DNA from: Bufo bufo
Lineage: Eukaryota; Chordata; Amphibia; Anura; Bufonidae
NCBI RefSeq assembly: GCF_905171765.1
Contig: NC_053392.1
Span: forward strand, 338,923,010-338,987,009
Reading direction: 5' to 3'
Length of the DNA: 64,000 bases
Shown here one piece after another: positions 9,026 through 18,279 of this stretch. The translations under genes and the position numbers were made by a program. Position 1 is the first letter of the stretch. Each line of letters opens with the position of its first letter. Below the pieces are notes generated by a model that ran no database searches, was not told where the DNA came from, and worked only from the letters and a program-made list of their open reading frames with translations.

Positions 9026-9720
9026 TTAGTCTCCTCTAACCCTATTGCACATTTTGTTTGGGTTAGCGGTTAGGCCAGCTTTCCGAAGGGAGTCCACTAC
9101 AGCCTGCACTTTTGGTAGGTGACTTTCCCAGTCGGTACTGTGGATGACAATTTCATCCAGGTAAGCCGAAGCGTACTGATGATGTGAACGAAGCACGATG
9201 TCCATTAGTCGCTGAAAAGTGGCGGGGGCGCCATGCAGACCAAAGGGTAAGACCTTATATTGATACAGCCCCTCAGGCATGATGAAGGCAGTTTTCTCTT
9301 TGGCAGCCTCCGTTAAGGGCACCTGCCAGTACTCTTTCGTAAGGTTTAAAACAGAAAAATACCGGGCTTGTCCTAACCTCTCGATGAGCTCATCCACCCG
9401 GGGCATGGGATACGCATCAAATTTGGAAACCTCATTAAGTTTTTGAAAGTCGCTACAAAACCGCAACGTCCCATCCGGCTTGGGTATCAATACTATAGGA
9501 CTGGCCCACTCACTTTTTGACTCCTCAATGACGTTTAGCTGCACCTCCTCCGATATGGCTTGTGGCCAAGCCTAGGGTACCCAGTATGGTTTTAATCAGA
9601 CTTTTGCCTGAGGTTCATGTCATGCTGGATTGTGGAAGAACGTCCAGGGAGGTCCGAGAACACATCAGTGTTCCGACTAACGAACTCCCTGGCCTCCTGA
9701 GTCTATTTAGTGGAGAGGCT
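9026..9720 (-). pseudogene. Gypsy reverse transcriptase
   Basis: The best-preserved part of the element. The linker (TDVFSDLPGRSSTIQHDM, 9690-9612) leads into the RT. The motifs are VIEESKSEWASPIVLIPKPDG, LRFCSDFQKLNE, YPMPRVDELI, YFSVLNLTKEYWQVPL (motif A; Asp replaced by Asn in VLNLTK), FGLHGAPATFQRLMD (motif B) and YLDEIVIHS (motif C; the YxDD box reads YLDE). Both active-site boxes have lost an Asp, so it is catalytically dead. Stops lie upstream of 9544. Confidence 0.9.
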
Positions 9721-9789
9721 GTCAGCAATTTTTACTGTGGCAGCCGCCTCTCTTGCATCAGACAGAGGGACCGGTACCTCTTTTCCTAG

Positions 9790-10620
9790 AAAACCCGGCC
9801 ATGGGCTGTCTTCTGTACAGGTTTCCCTATCTTTTCACGGTTTGAGTAAATTCACATGGTAAACCTGCTCTGACTTTCGCCGACCTGGCTGGTGTACCTT
9901 GTAGTCTACATCTCCAATTTTCTCGAGTACCTCGTAGGGCCCTGCCACCTAGCCAGGAACTTACTGTCCACGGTCGGCACCTGAACCAAAACCCGATCAC
10001 CCGGGTTATATATCCGGACCCGAGCCTGCCGATTATAGACCCGAATCTGGGCTCGCTGAGCTGCCTCCATATTCTCCCTAACAAGAGACAACACTGCCTC
10101 TATCCGATCTTGCATTGGGGTAACGTACTCAATGACACTTTTATGTGGAGTGGGTTGTTGTTCCCATGCCTCTTTGGCCACGTGCAAGAGACCGCAAGGG
10201 TGTCTGCCATATAGCAGTTCGAAGGGCGAGAACCCAGTAGAGGCCTGAGGTACCTCTCGCACTGCGAACATGAGATAGGGCAGAAGCAGAAGGAGGTCCG
10301 AGTCCTTCCCATCTTTAGCCACCACCCTTTTCAACATATTTTTTAATGTTTGGTTAAACCTTTCTACCAGACCGTCCATTTGCGGACGGTAAACAGACAT
10401 CCGTAGCTGTTTTATGTGCAGCAACTTACAGAGTTCCCTCATCACCTTGGACATAAAAGGGGTCCCTTGGTCGGTCAGAGACTCTTTAGGGTAGTCCTAC
10501 TCGGGGAAAACATCTCCATTAATTCCTTAGCTATGAGGTTGGCTGAGGTATGTCGCAGTGGCACCGCCTCCGGGTACCGAGTGGCGTAGTCTAGAATGAC
10601 TAAGATGTGTTGATGCCCTC
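9790..10620 (-). pseudogene. Gypsy integrase located upstream of RT
   Basis: The DDE triad can be followed on minus: ILVILDYATRYPEA (first Asp, about 10600-10560), LTDQGTPF (second Asp, about 10475) and MDGLVERFNQTLK (Glu, about 10375). The C-terminal module has NPGDRVLVQVP, KFLARWQGP and a GRRKSEQVYHVNLLKPW ending, typical of this gypsy lineage. Frameshifts lie near 10500 and 9930. The N-terminal zinc-binding part is absent, where a 30-bp minisatellite now sits. It translates on the same strand as RT and lies 5' of it. Confidence 0.88.
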
Positions 10621-10639
10621 TGGCAGACTTCGGTACTGG

Positions 10640-11236
10640 GCCTATGTGGGAGATTATATACTGGGGGGGACTGCTGTGTGGGATTGCATGCTGGGGAGGG
10701 TGGCTGTGTGGGATTGCATGCTGGGGAGGGTGGCTGTGTGGGATTGCATGCTGGGGAGGGTGGCTGTGTGGGATTGCATGCTGGGGAGGGTGGCTGTGTG
10801 GGATTGCATGCTGGGGAGGGTGGCTGTGTGGGATTGCATGCTGGGGAGGGTGGCTGTGTGGGATTGCATGCTGGGAAGGGAGGCTGTGTGGGATTGTATG
10901 CTGGGGGGGCTGCTGTGTGAGATTGTATGCTGGGGGGGTTGCTGTGTGAGATATACTGGGGGCTGTTGTGTGAGAATATATACTGGGGGGCTTCTGTGTG
11001 GGATTGTATGGAGGGGGGCTGCTGTGTGGGATTGTATGCTAGAGGGGTGGCTTTGTGGGATTGTATGCCGGGGGGGGGGGGGGGGGGGGGGGTGCGGCTG
11101 TGTGGGATTAAATGCTAGGAGGGGCTGTTGTGTGAGATTATACTGGGGTGGCTGCTGTGTGGGATTGTATGCTGGGGTGGCTGCTGTGTGGTATTGTATG
11201 CTGGGGTGGCGGCTGTGTGAGATTATATATTGGGGT
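10640..11236 (+). repeat. 30-bp G-rich minisatellite with a 23-G run
   Basis: The unit GGGATTGCATGCTGGGGAGG plus TGGCTGTGTG repeats perfectly or nearly so from about 10678 to 10900, then decays into shorter variants to 11236. A run of 23 Gs lies at 11070-11092. The unit length is a multiple of three, so long ORFs are open on several frames, but their repetitive, low-complexity products are not credible genes. It lies between the protease and integrase remnants of the gypsy element. Confidence 0.95.
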
Positions 11237-11489
11237 TGCATTAGATCTAGCTCACCAACACGTTCTCTGGGGTCACGTGGGGCTGTCTCCACATCTCTCA
11301 CCATCACACTTAGCAGGGTTGTCACCCCCTCTTCCACCAAAGTGCCGGTCCCCCCTACCGCTGTCTCTTTGGTCTCAGGTTCCCAGGGTTCTCGTCTCCC
11401 CCCTGAGCAGGACCACTCTGCTAGGGTTACCCCGTCTCATGGGTATCAGTCACTCATAGCAGGCCACAGTGCCAGGAAGTCTCTTCCTA

Positions 11490-11726
11490 TTAAGAGTTTA
11501 TAATGTAGATTTGTGGCAATAGCCACCTCGTGGGTCCATCTACCGTCCACCGTAGTTAGAGACAGCAGCGCAGTGGGGTAATGTCTCCGTGGATGTACAT
11601 CACCCTGACTTTCCGGCCAGTATACTCATGGGACCACACCAGGGTAGACCTTACTAGGGTCACCAGACTCCCTGAGTCCAGCAGAGCCTCCGCCGGAGTT
11701 TCTCTCACTTCCACCCGGCACAAATG
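11490..11726 (-). pseudogene. Gypsy protease
   Basis: Downstream of the hAT insertion the frame reads LDHLCRVEVRETPAEALLDSG followed by SLVTLV. ALLDSGS is the aspartyl-protease active-site box (D-S/T-G). About 60 residues on there is a LLIGRD-type segment (YKLLIGRD, about 11500), the second protease landmark. Stops are present. The gag CCHC remnant lies just across the hAT insertion, so protease follows gag as expected. Confidence 0.82.
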
Positions 11727-12025
11727 ATCTAGAGCAAGCATGTCAAACTCAAAGGCTAACATGGGCCAAAAAAACTAAATTTAAGTTTATGTGGGCCGCA
11801 TCAAAAAAAAATAAAAAAATCGTACATTTTCATAGAACAACATTGTTGTTTCATGACTGCTGACCCCCAACATCCCGTTGCCCAATAACACAAGTGAGAC
11901 CTATATATATATATACAAATATTAAACTTCACTATAAGACGCACCTAGGTTTTTGAGGAGGAAAATAAGAAAAAAATATTTTTAACCAAAAGTTGTGCTT
12001 TTGGTGGGCTTTGAATTAATGGTGG

Positions 12026-12795
12026 TCTGTGCATGACACTATTATGGGGGATCTGTGGATGACGCACTGTCATGTGGGGGACCTGTGGATGGCACTGTTA
12101 TGGGGGACCTGTGGATGGCACTGTTATGGGGGATCTGTGGATGGCACTGTTATGGGGGATCTGTGGATGGCACTGTTATGGGGGATCTGTGGATGGCGCT
12201 GTTATGGGGGATCTGTGGATGGTGCTGTTATGGGGGATCTGTGGATGGCACTGTTATGGGGATCTGTGGATGGCACTGTTATGGGGGATCTGTGGATGGC
12301 ACTGTTATGGGGGATCTGTGGATGGCACTGTTATGGGGATCTGTGGATGGTGCTGTTATGGGGGATCTGTGGATGGCACTGTTATGGGGGATCTGTGGAT
12401 GGCACTGTTATGGGGGATCTGTGGATGGCACTGTTATGGGGGATCTGTGGATGGCACTGTTATGGGGATCTGTGGATGGCACTGTTATGGGGATCTGTGG
12501 ATGGTACTGCTATGGGGTGGGATATCTGTGGATGGCATTGTTATGGGGTGGGGGATCTGTGGATAGTGCTGTTATGGGGGATCTGTGGATGGCATTGTTA
12601 TGAGGTGGGGGATCTGTGGATGGAACTGTTATGAGGTGGGGGATCTGTGGATGGAACTGTTATGGGGTGGGATATCTGTGGATGGCATTGTTATGAGGTG
12701 GGGGGATCTGTGGATGGAACTGTTATGGGGGGGATCTGTGGATGACACTGCTATATGTCATCCACAGATCCCCCTCATAACAGTGTCCCCCAATA
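12026..12795 (+). repeat. 26-bp minisatellite with a terminal inverted unit
   Basis: The unit GGGGGATCTGTGGATGGCAC plus TGTTAT, with 25-bp variants, repeats roughly 28 times, with GGTGGG variants at the right end. The last unit (about 12756-12795) is in inverse orientation (GTCATCCACAGATCCCC), giving a hairpin at the array end. Apparent ORFs in all three plus frames are products of the repeat. Confidence 0.95.
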
Positions 12796-13530
12796 CACCG
12801 GGCCCCGCCGCTCACCGAAGTATTTATAAACGTGAATCCTTATCCTGTTATTAAGTTGAACTAACGCTGCCCTCTCCCATGTTCCCCTGTATCCCGATAG
12901 CACTTACTTAAAGGGAACCTGTCACCGGGATTTTGGGTATAGAGCTGAGGACATGGGTTGCTAGATGGCCACTAGCACATCCGCAATATCCAGTCCCCAT
13001 AGCTCTGTGTGCTTTTATTGTGTAAAAAAGCCAGATTTGATACATATGCAAATTAACCTGAGATGAGTCCTGTCCCTGACTCATCTCAGGGACAGGACTC
13101 ATCTCAGGGTAATTTTCATATGGATCAAATCATTTTTTTTACACAATAAAAGCACACAGAGCTATGGGGACTGGATATTGCGGATGTGCTAGTGGCCATC
13201 TAGCAACCCATGTCCTCAGCTCTATACCCAAAATCCCGGTGACAGGTTCCCTTTAAGCTTCCATAGCAGGCAGAGCGGACGGCACCAGTAACGTCACTCA
13301 CTGACGTCGCGCGTCTGCTCCACCTGCTTCATTCATAAAGTGGGCGGAGCAGGCGCTCGACGTCAGTGAGTGACGTTACTGCTGCCGTCCGCTCTGCCTG
13401 CTATTGAAGCTTAAGTAAGTGCTATGGGGATACAGGGGAACATGGGAGAGGGCAGCGTTAGTTCAACTTAATAACAGGATAAGGATTCACGCTTATAAAT
13501 ACTTTGGTGAGCGGTGGGGCCCGGTGTAAG
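12795..13530. repeat. Palindrome inside the hAT-type element
   Basis: The left arm (12795-12911 plus 13257-13318) and the right arm (about 13352-13530) are inverted copies. They share GGGCCCCG, TCAACTTAATAACAGGATAA, GGGGAACATGGGAGAGGGCA, GCTTAAGTAAGTGCTAT and the CACTCACTGACGT block. The left arm is interrupted by a TTAA MITE. The right arm keeps the uninterrupted site. Confidence 0.9.
12912..13252. mobile_element. TTAA-flanked palindromic MITE (piggyBac type)
   Basis: Ends AGGGAACCTGTCACCGG are perfect inverted repeats, and TTAA lies on both sides (12908-12911 and 13253-13256). The whole 341 bp is nearly a perfect palindrome centred near 13080. The matching empty site, a single TTAA within GCTTAAGTAAGTG, is seen in the opposite arm at about 13410-13420, which confirms the insertion and its limits. 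Confidence 0.92.
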
Positions 13531-13671
13531 AGTACAGTGACTGCACCGGGCCCCGCCCCTAGTTACGGACTCCAGCCCCTCCTCTCTCCCGGCTCATACA
13601 TAGCAGTGCATCTTTGCCGGGCCGCAAAGATATTCATTGCGGGCCGCATGTTTGACACCCATGATCTAGAG

Positions 13672-14223
13672 ACTCTGGGGTACCTGTTGCACACAGCCTC
13701 CTAGTATATAGTGAATGACGGTAGCCATAGTTAGTGTCCATGGGCTCAAACCGATGGGGACAGTCAGCCCTTACATGGCCAGGCTCCTGACACTGAACCC
13801 CCACTGGGCCCGGACTAAAACATTCACCCCCAGTCTTGCCAGAATCTCACCCTTGACTTTCTGGTAGTTGACCGCTTGATCGTCCGGCAAGTCGAAATAC
13901 ACGCGCTGGGAATCGGATGCCAGGAACGGAGCGACGACCTCAGCCCTCTGGTCATGAGGTAGCTTTTCCCTGATGGCCACTTTCTCGTACATCGCCAGTT
14001 AGGCTTCAATGTCGTCTACGGGGGTCATCTTAGGAATCGCGTAACGGACTGCTTTCCGGGCATCGTGGACGCTCGGGGTTGATCCTGCTGTCTGCAAAGC
14101 CATCACATGTTGTAGCAGCAACTGTTTAGTCTCCTGCTGCTGCTTATTAGCCTTGCGTTGATGCAGGTTTGTCTCTCACTGGTGCAAATTAGCCTCCATG
14201 AGGGCCTTCACAACAGCCTCCAT
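13672..14223 (-). pseudogene. Gypsy gag fragment
   Basis: From ATG at 14223 the frame reads MEAVVKALMEANLHQ, then (after an in-frame stop) KQLLLQHVMALQTAGS, KMTPVDDIEA, MYEKVAIREKLPHDQRAEVV, YFDLPDDQAVNYQKVKGEIL and ARLGVNVLVRAQ. This is the capsid-like region of the gypsy lineage that carries a SCAN-like fold. Immediately after it, in another frame, comes a knuckle remnant CQEPGHVRADCPHRF (CCHC-like). The segment between is missing, so gag is internally deleted. Stops are at about 14177 and 14001. Confidence 0.85.
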
Positions 14224-15024
14224 TTTGTCTTGGGGCACTGGTTGACTAGGCAGGCGACAGTCCTCTAATTCTGCGATTTTCTTCACAAACTCCTGTCTGA
14301 TTAGGCTGGCGACAGACCTCTAATTTAGTCATTTTCTAAACAAACTCATGTCTGACTAGACAGGCGACGGTCCTCTAATTCCGTCCTTTTCTTCGCAAGC
14401 TCTTGTCTGAACTAGGTAGGCTACAGTGCTGTAATTCAGTCCTTTTCTTCACAAACTCCTGTCTGAATAGGCAGGCAACAGTCCTCTAATTTAATCCTTT
14501 CCTAAACAAACTCCTGTCTGACTAGGCAGGCGACAGACCTCTAATTCAGTCCTTTTCTAAACAAACTGCTGTCTGACCAGGCAGGCAATGGTCCTCTAAT
14601 TCAGACCTTTTGATCACAAAGTCCTGTCTAACTAGGCAGGCGACAGTCCTCTAATTCTGCTATTTTCTTCACAAACTCCTGTCTGATTAGGCTGGCGACA
14701 GACCTCTAAATCAGTCATTTTCTAAACAAACTCCTGTCTGACTGGGTAGGCGATGCCCCTCTAATTCATTCCTTTTCTTCTCCAACTCCTGTCTGACCAG
14801 GCAGGCGACGGTCCTTTAATTCAGTCCTTTTCTAAACAAACTCCTGTCTGAGAAGGCAGGCGCCGTCCCTCTAATTCAGTATTAAAGAAGATGGGTCGGA
14901 ACTGCGGTTTTCACGTGGTGCACGCGTCCAGGGAAGGCGTCCCACTAGTATATAGAGAAGAAGGACCGGCACTGACTTTCTTGATATGAAGAGTCGTTTA
15001 TTCAAGGCATAATAGCATCATCAG

Positions 15025-15129
15025 TCAGAATTTTGCAGTATGATCCCAGGATCTAGATATCAGGAGCTGCTCTTCTCTTGTCTAACTCCAATCCACGCTG
15101 TAAACCTCTTGGACGTGCTCTTTGAATAC
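15025..15129 (-). pseudogene. PEX7: PEX7 fragment, inverted short copy
   Basis: On minus it encodes [15 protein letters not shown], stop, TREEQLLISRSWDHTAKF, stop. This is the second half of the fragment at 15132-15362, with different mutations: it keeps VYSV and SW-D where the other arm has VYNV and YWD, but has gained a stop in place of Gln. It corresponds to the end of a WD40 blade of peroxin-7. Confidence 0.85.
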
Positions 15130-15131
15130 AA

Positions 15132-15362
15132 TTTGAGTGAAGCAATGCACTGTTTGATGTAACATGGAGCGAAATTAATCAGAATATCCTGGTAACATCT
15201 AGTGGAGATGGATCACTGCAGCTGTGGGACGCATCCAAACCACAAGGACCTGTGCATGTATTCAAAGAGCATGTCCAAGAGGTTTACAACGTGGATTGGA
15301 GTCAGACAAGAGGAGAGCAGCTTCTGATATCTGGATACTGGGATCATACTGCAAAATTGTGA
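15132..15362 (+). pseudogene. PEX7: PEX7 (peroxin-7) WD40 fragment, captured and broken
   Basis: The 75-codon frame contains [44 protein letters not shown] and [10 protein letters not shown]. The signature matches peroxin-7, the WD40 receptor that brings PTS2-tagged enzymes into peroxisomes, around its first two WD repeats (roughly residues 65-140 of about 320). Upstream, a conserved Trp codon reads TGA, and after AKL the frame meets TGA and the sequence turns into an element tail. No splice signals interrupt the fragment, so it is either a retrocopied piece or one large exon. It cannot encode a working receptor. Confidence 0.88.
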
Positions 15363-15800
15363 CTGATGATGCTATTATGCCTTAAATAAACATCTCTTCA
15401 TATCATCAAGAAAGTGAGTGCCGGCCCTCTAATTTAGTCCTTTTCTAAACAAGCTCCTGTCTGACTAGGCAGACGACAGTCCTCTAATTCAGTCCTCTTC
15501 TAAACGAACTCCTGTCTGACTAGGCAGACGACGGTCCTCTAATTCAGTCCTTTTCTTAACAAATTCCTGTCTGACTAGGCAGACGACAGTCCTCTAATTC
15601 AGTCCTCTTCTAAACGAACTCCTGTCTGACTAGGCAGACGACGGTCCTCTAATTCAGTCCTTTTCTTCTCCAACTCCTGTCTGAGTAGGCAGGCGCTGGC
15701 CCTCTAATTCAGTCCTCTTCTAAACGAACTCCTGTCTGTCTAGGCAGGCGCCGGTCCTCTAATTCAGTCCTTTTCTTCACAATCTCCTGTCTGACTATGT

Positions 15801-16476
15801 ATTTTGCAGTCCACAAAAATACGGATGATGTCCATCTTGTATCTGTTTTTTTTCCGGACATGTTGTAACAATGCCTAATCTTGTCTGCATAACGGACCAG
15901 AATACGAAATATCCTTTTTTTTTTTTTTTGCGAGACATACAGATGTGTACTATAATTTTATTTCACAGGTTTGAATTGTTGAACAAACAATGTTACAGAA
16001 GCATGACATGGCACTCGTGACATACTCAGAATAACTGGGGTAGAATTTTATCTGGTACTGGTTTAATCAATAACCATTTTTTTCAGTTGGTTTGGAGATA
16101 TATTAACATTGCTAGATTAATGGTGGTTATCATTGCTAGATGGTTAACATTGCTTGATTAAAATACGTAATCTACCTAGTGGCCTTAACTGCAGCTGTAC
16201 TGTAAACCAGCATTCCTCAACTCCAGTTCTCAGGGCCCCCATCATAGCAAAAAAATCTGTGGGACCAATTATCAAAAAATATACCAACTTTATTTCAATA
16301 ATGTATTTAAAATATTGAAGAAAAAAAGGCAAGCGGAAAAATGATATACAGAGAAGCGAGGGGCAACACCTCATTGAACAGCCATGTACCTCCGCAGAAC
16401 TGTAATAACAGTCTCCGGATACAAGGCTATACACTGTGTCTCACAATAAATGGTCATAAATCTAAAATAGGATATA
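15801..16476. other. MITE remnant and A/T-rich sequence, no gene seen
   Basis: 15801-15945 resembles the interior of TWA-type MITEs (TGTATTTTGCAGTCCAC, then runs of T). 16170-16440 includes a repeat-like TCAACTCCAGTTCTCAGGG segment and A/T-rich sequence. I see no coding motif. Confidence 0.5.
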
Positions 16477-16999
16477 CAGTTGCAAGAAAAAGTATGTGAA
16501 CCCTTTGGAATGATATGGATTGCTGCACAAATTGGTCATAAAATGTGATCTGATCTTCATCTAAGTCACAACAATAGACAATCACAGTCTGCTTAAACTA
16601 ATAACACACACTCTTATGATTGTAATTGATAATAATAATAATAATAAAATCTTATTGAACCATAAACTAATAACACACAAAGAATTAAATGTTACCATGT
16701 TTTTATTGAACACACCATGTAAACATTCACAGTGCAGGTGGAAAAAGTATGTGAACCCTTGGATTTAATAACTGGTTGAACCTCCTTTGACAGCAATAAC
16801 TTTAACCAAACGTTTCCTGTAGTTGCAGATCAGACATGCACAACGGTCAGGAGTAATTCTTGACCATTCCTCTTTACAGAACTGTTTCAGTTTAGCAATA
16901 TTCTTGGGACTTAGATGAAGATCAGATCACATTTTATGACCAATTTGTGCAGCAATCCATATTCCCATACGGGTTCACATACTTTTTCTAGCAACTGTG
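16477..16999 (-). mobile_element. Internally deleted Tc1-type element
   Basis: Long inverted repeats of over 100 bp start CAGTTGCAAGAAAAAGTATG at left and CAGTTGCTAGAAAAAGTATG from the right. TA lies at 16475-16476 and 17000-17001, although two extra bases (TG) at the right end blur the limit. The interior keeps only the 3' end of a transposase gene on minus. Confidence 0.88.
16765..16905 (-). pseudogene. Tc1 transposase C-terminus
   Basis: Encodes PKNIAKLKQFCKEEWSRI, PDRCACLICNYRKRLVKVIA and VKGGSTS. This is the C-terminal end of a DD34E Tc1 transposase, downstream of the catalytic Glu. The rest of the gene has been deleted. Confidence 0.85.
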
Positions 17000-17042
17000 T
17001 ATATATAACAACCGTGGTAATAATATATATCACCCATCCTTA

Positions 17043-17318
17043 GGGTACTTTCACACTTGCGGCAGGACGGATCCGACAGGCTGTTCACCATGTCGGATCC
17101 ATGGATCCATCATTCCGCTATTTCGCCGTGCCGTCGGACCGCCGCTCCGTCCCCATTGACTATAATGGGGACGGGGCGGAGCTTCGGCGGTTACACGGCG
17201 AAAGCCGCCAGACTAAAAATTCCTGCATGTCCGACTTTCCTGTCTGACTATGTATTTTGCATGTCCGACATGGTGAACAGCCTGTCGGATCCATCCTGCC
17301 GCAAGTGTGAAAGTAGCC
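17043..17318. mobile_element. Palindromic MITE with TTA duplication (PIF/Harbinger type)
   Basis: Ends GGGTACTTTCACACTTGCGG and GGCTACTTTCACACTTGCGG (from the right) are inverted repeats, with TTA on both sides (17040-17042, 17319-17321). It has no coding capacity. Confidence 0.8.
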
Positions 17319-17321
17319 TTA

Positions 17322-17968
17322 TAGGGGAATGTGTTGTACTGCTACTATTGCCAATCAAGCAATAATCACCATTCAACATGAGGCACAAAGCATAAGCCCC
17401 AAGTAACGATGTAAAACAATATACACCAAGTGGGTGAGAATTATTCAACTCACAACCTCAGTATGTAACATAGGCCTAGTATGGACAATGTGGCATAACG
17501 ATATAATCATGGACACATACTACGAGGGACATACCTGAAGACATGGTCTGACCAAAAGGAAGTAAAGGAGCCCCCTGCCAGTCATGAGAATATCCCACAG
17601 AATGAATACCTGTGGTAAGTCCTGATGTGTGACACGAATTACATCACTGCTCAGTACTTAGAAAATCCTGAAAACATGACTGGAGTTCAGGAACACTTCT
17701 GTAAACTGCAGTACACTGGCGCTACTTAATGGACGGAGGCTGCCTTCTGCTTTTGGTTCCGTTGACTGTTATGTTTCTGGTACCAGTGGCTGTCGCAAAT
17801 AGACGATAGGTGGGAGTGCAGGGTGTCAGATCCCTACCGATCTGAGATTACTTACCCGGAGAATAGATCATCAGTATCTAAAAGGTGGAAAACCTCTTCA
17901 AGAAACTTTTTTCTGCAGAATCCTCCCACTACTCCATGATAGTTTCTTTCAAGAGTTTGCATAAAGAA
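17322..17968. other. No gene or clear element seen
   Basis: Mixed-composition sequence between two MITEs. I see no coding motif, tandem repeat or terminal repeat in it. Confidence 0.4.
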
Positions 17969-17971
17969 TAA

Positions 17972-18279
17972 GGGCTCATGCACACAAACGTATTTTTGGT
18001 CTGAGACTGCATCCAATCCCTATTTTTTTCGTGTCCAATGCGGACCCATTCACTTTAATGGTGCCGCAAAAAAGTAAACAGCACACTATGTACTGTCCTC
18101 ATCCGTATGTCCGTTCCGTGACAGCAAAAATATAAAATATGTTCTATTGTCCGCATTACGAACAAGGATAGGACTGTTCTATTATGGAATGGACAGTCAG
18201 TTACGCAAAATGCGAAATGCATATGGCCGGTAACCGCATTTGCAGATCGCAAACAAGCAATGGTCATGTGCATGAGTCC
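17972..18279. mobile_element. MITE with TAA duplication (PIF/Harbinger type)
   Basis: Ends GGGCTCATGCACACAAACG and GGACTCATGCACATGACCA (from the right) are imperfect inverted repeats, flanked by TAA (17969-17971, 18280-18282). Another member, without its right end, starts at about 59808. Confidence 0.75.

Larger units (their letters stand above)
11735..13663. mobile_element. Non-autonomous hAT-type element inserted between gypsy gag and protease
   Basis: The ends CAAGCATGTCAAAC (left) and CATGGGTGTCAAAC (right, read inward) are imperfect inverted repeats. They are flanked by a perfect 8-bp duplication ATCTAGAG (11727-11734 and 13664-13671), the hAT signature. The interior has no transposase. 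It holds a 26-bp minisatellite, a long palindrome and a nested TTAA MITE. The gypsy reading frame resumes on either side, so this insertion is younger than the gypsy copy. Confidence 0.92.
8190..14235 (-). mobile_element. Decayed Ty3/gypsy retrotransposon with Gmr1-like domain order (interrupted)
   Basis: On minus the order is gag (about 14223-13672), protease (11726-11490), integrase (10620-9790), RT (9720-9026), RNase H (8925-8351), polypurine tract and partial LTR. The RT sequence is gypsy-like, yet integrase comes before RT, as described for Gmr1-type elements of deuterostomes. The copy is full of stops and frameshifts. It is interrupted by a 30-bp minisatellite (10640-11236) and a hAT-type element (11735-13663). 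The 5' side passes into a gag-derived tandem array at 14245-15800. Confidence 0.85.
14881..15419. mobile_element. Fold-back insertion carrying PEX7-derived sequence
   Basis: The left arm (about 14955-15129) is the reverse complement of the right arm (about 15255-15425). They share the PEX7 3' piece, then GATGATGCTATTATGCCTT, an AATAAA signal, CTCTTCATATC and AAGAAAGT-AGTGCCGG. Both tails point outward and the heads meet in the middle. The flanks CCCTCTAATTCAGT and CCCTCTAATTTAGT could be a 14-bp target duplication, but the surrounding tandem array makes this ambiguous. The AATAAA-containing tail suggests capture by a retroelement. Confidence 0.75.
14245..15800. repeat. 55-bp minisatellite derived from gag coding sequence, split by a fold-back
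   Basis: The units are about 55 bp (for example CTCCTGTCTGACTAGGCAGG, CGACAGTCCTCTAATTCAGT, CCTTTTCTAAACAAA). There are about 11 copies at 14258-14880 and about 7 at 15420-15800. On minus the unit bordering gag reads QEFVKKIAELEDCRLPSQ in frame with the gag ATG, so the array expanded from the gag N-terminal region or the sequence just upstream. The unit length is not a multiple of three, so the array destroys the frame. The two halves are separated by the PEX7-bearing fold-back. Confidence 0.9.

Noticed and set aside
10607..11503. Long ORFs on both strands through the 30-bp array
   Set aside because: The unit length is divisible by three, which opens frames mechanically. The products are pure repeats without any domain.
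12029..12854. Three overlapping plus-strand ORFs rich in Trp, Gly and Asp
   Set aside because: All three frames are open because of the 26-bp repeat; there is no start context or domain.
15132..15362. A functional PEX7 gene
   Set aside because: Only about a quarter of the protein is present, with a stop in place of a conserved Trp and a stop at the element junction.
15360..15395. CTGATGA followed by a small hairpin in the PEX7 fold-back as a ribozyme
   Set aside because: The core CTGATGA is exact, but the GAAAC part reads GAATAAAC and no convincing stem III follows.
14245..15800. Could the regularly spaced repeats be a CRISPR array
   Set aside because: The units are contiguous with no unique spacers, contain gag-derived sequence, and the window is from a vertebrate-type genome.
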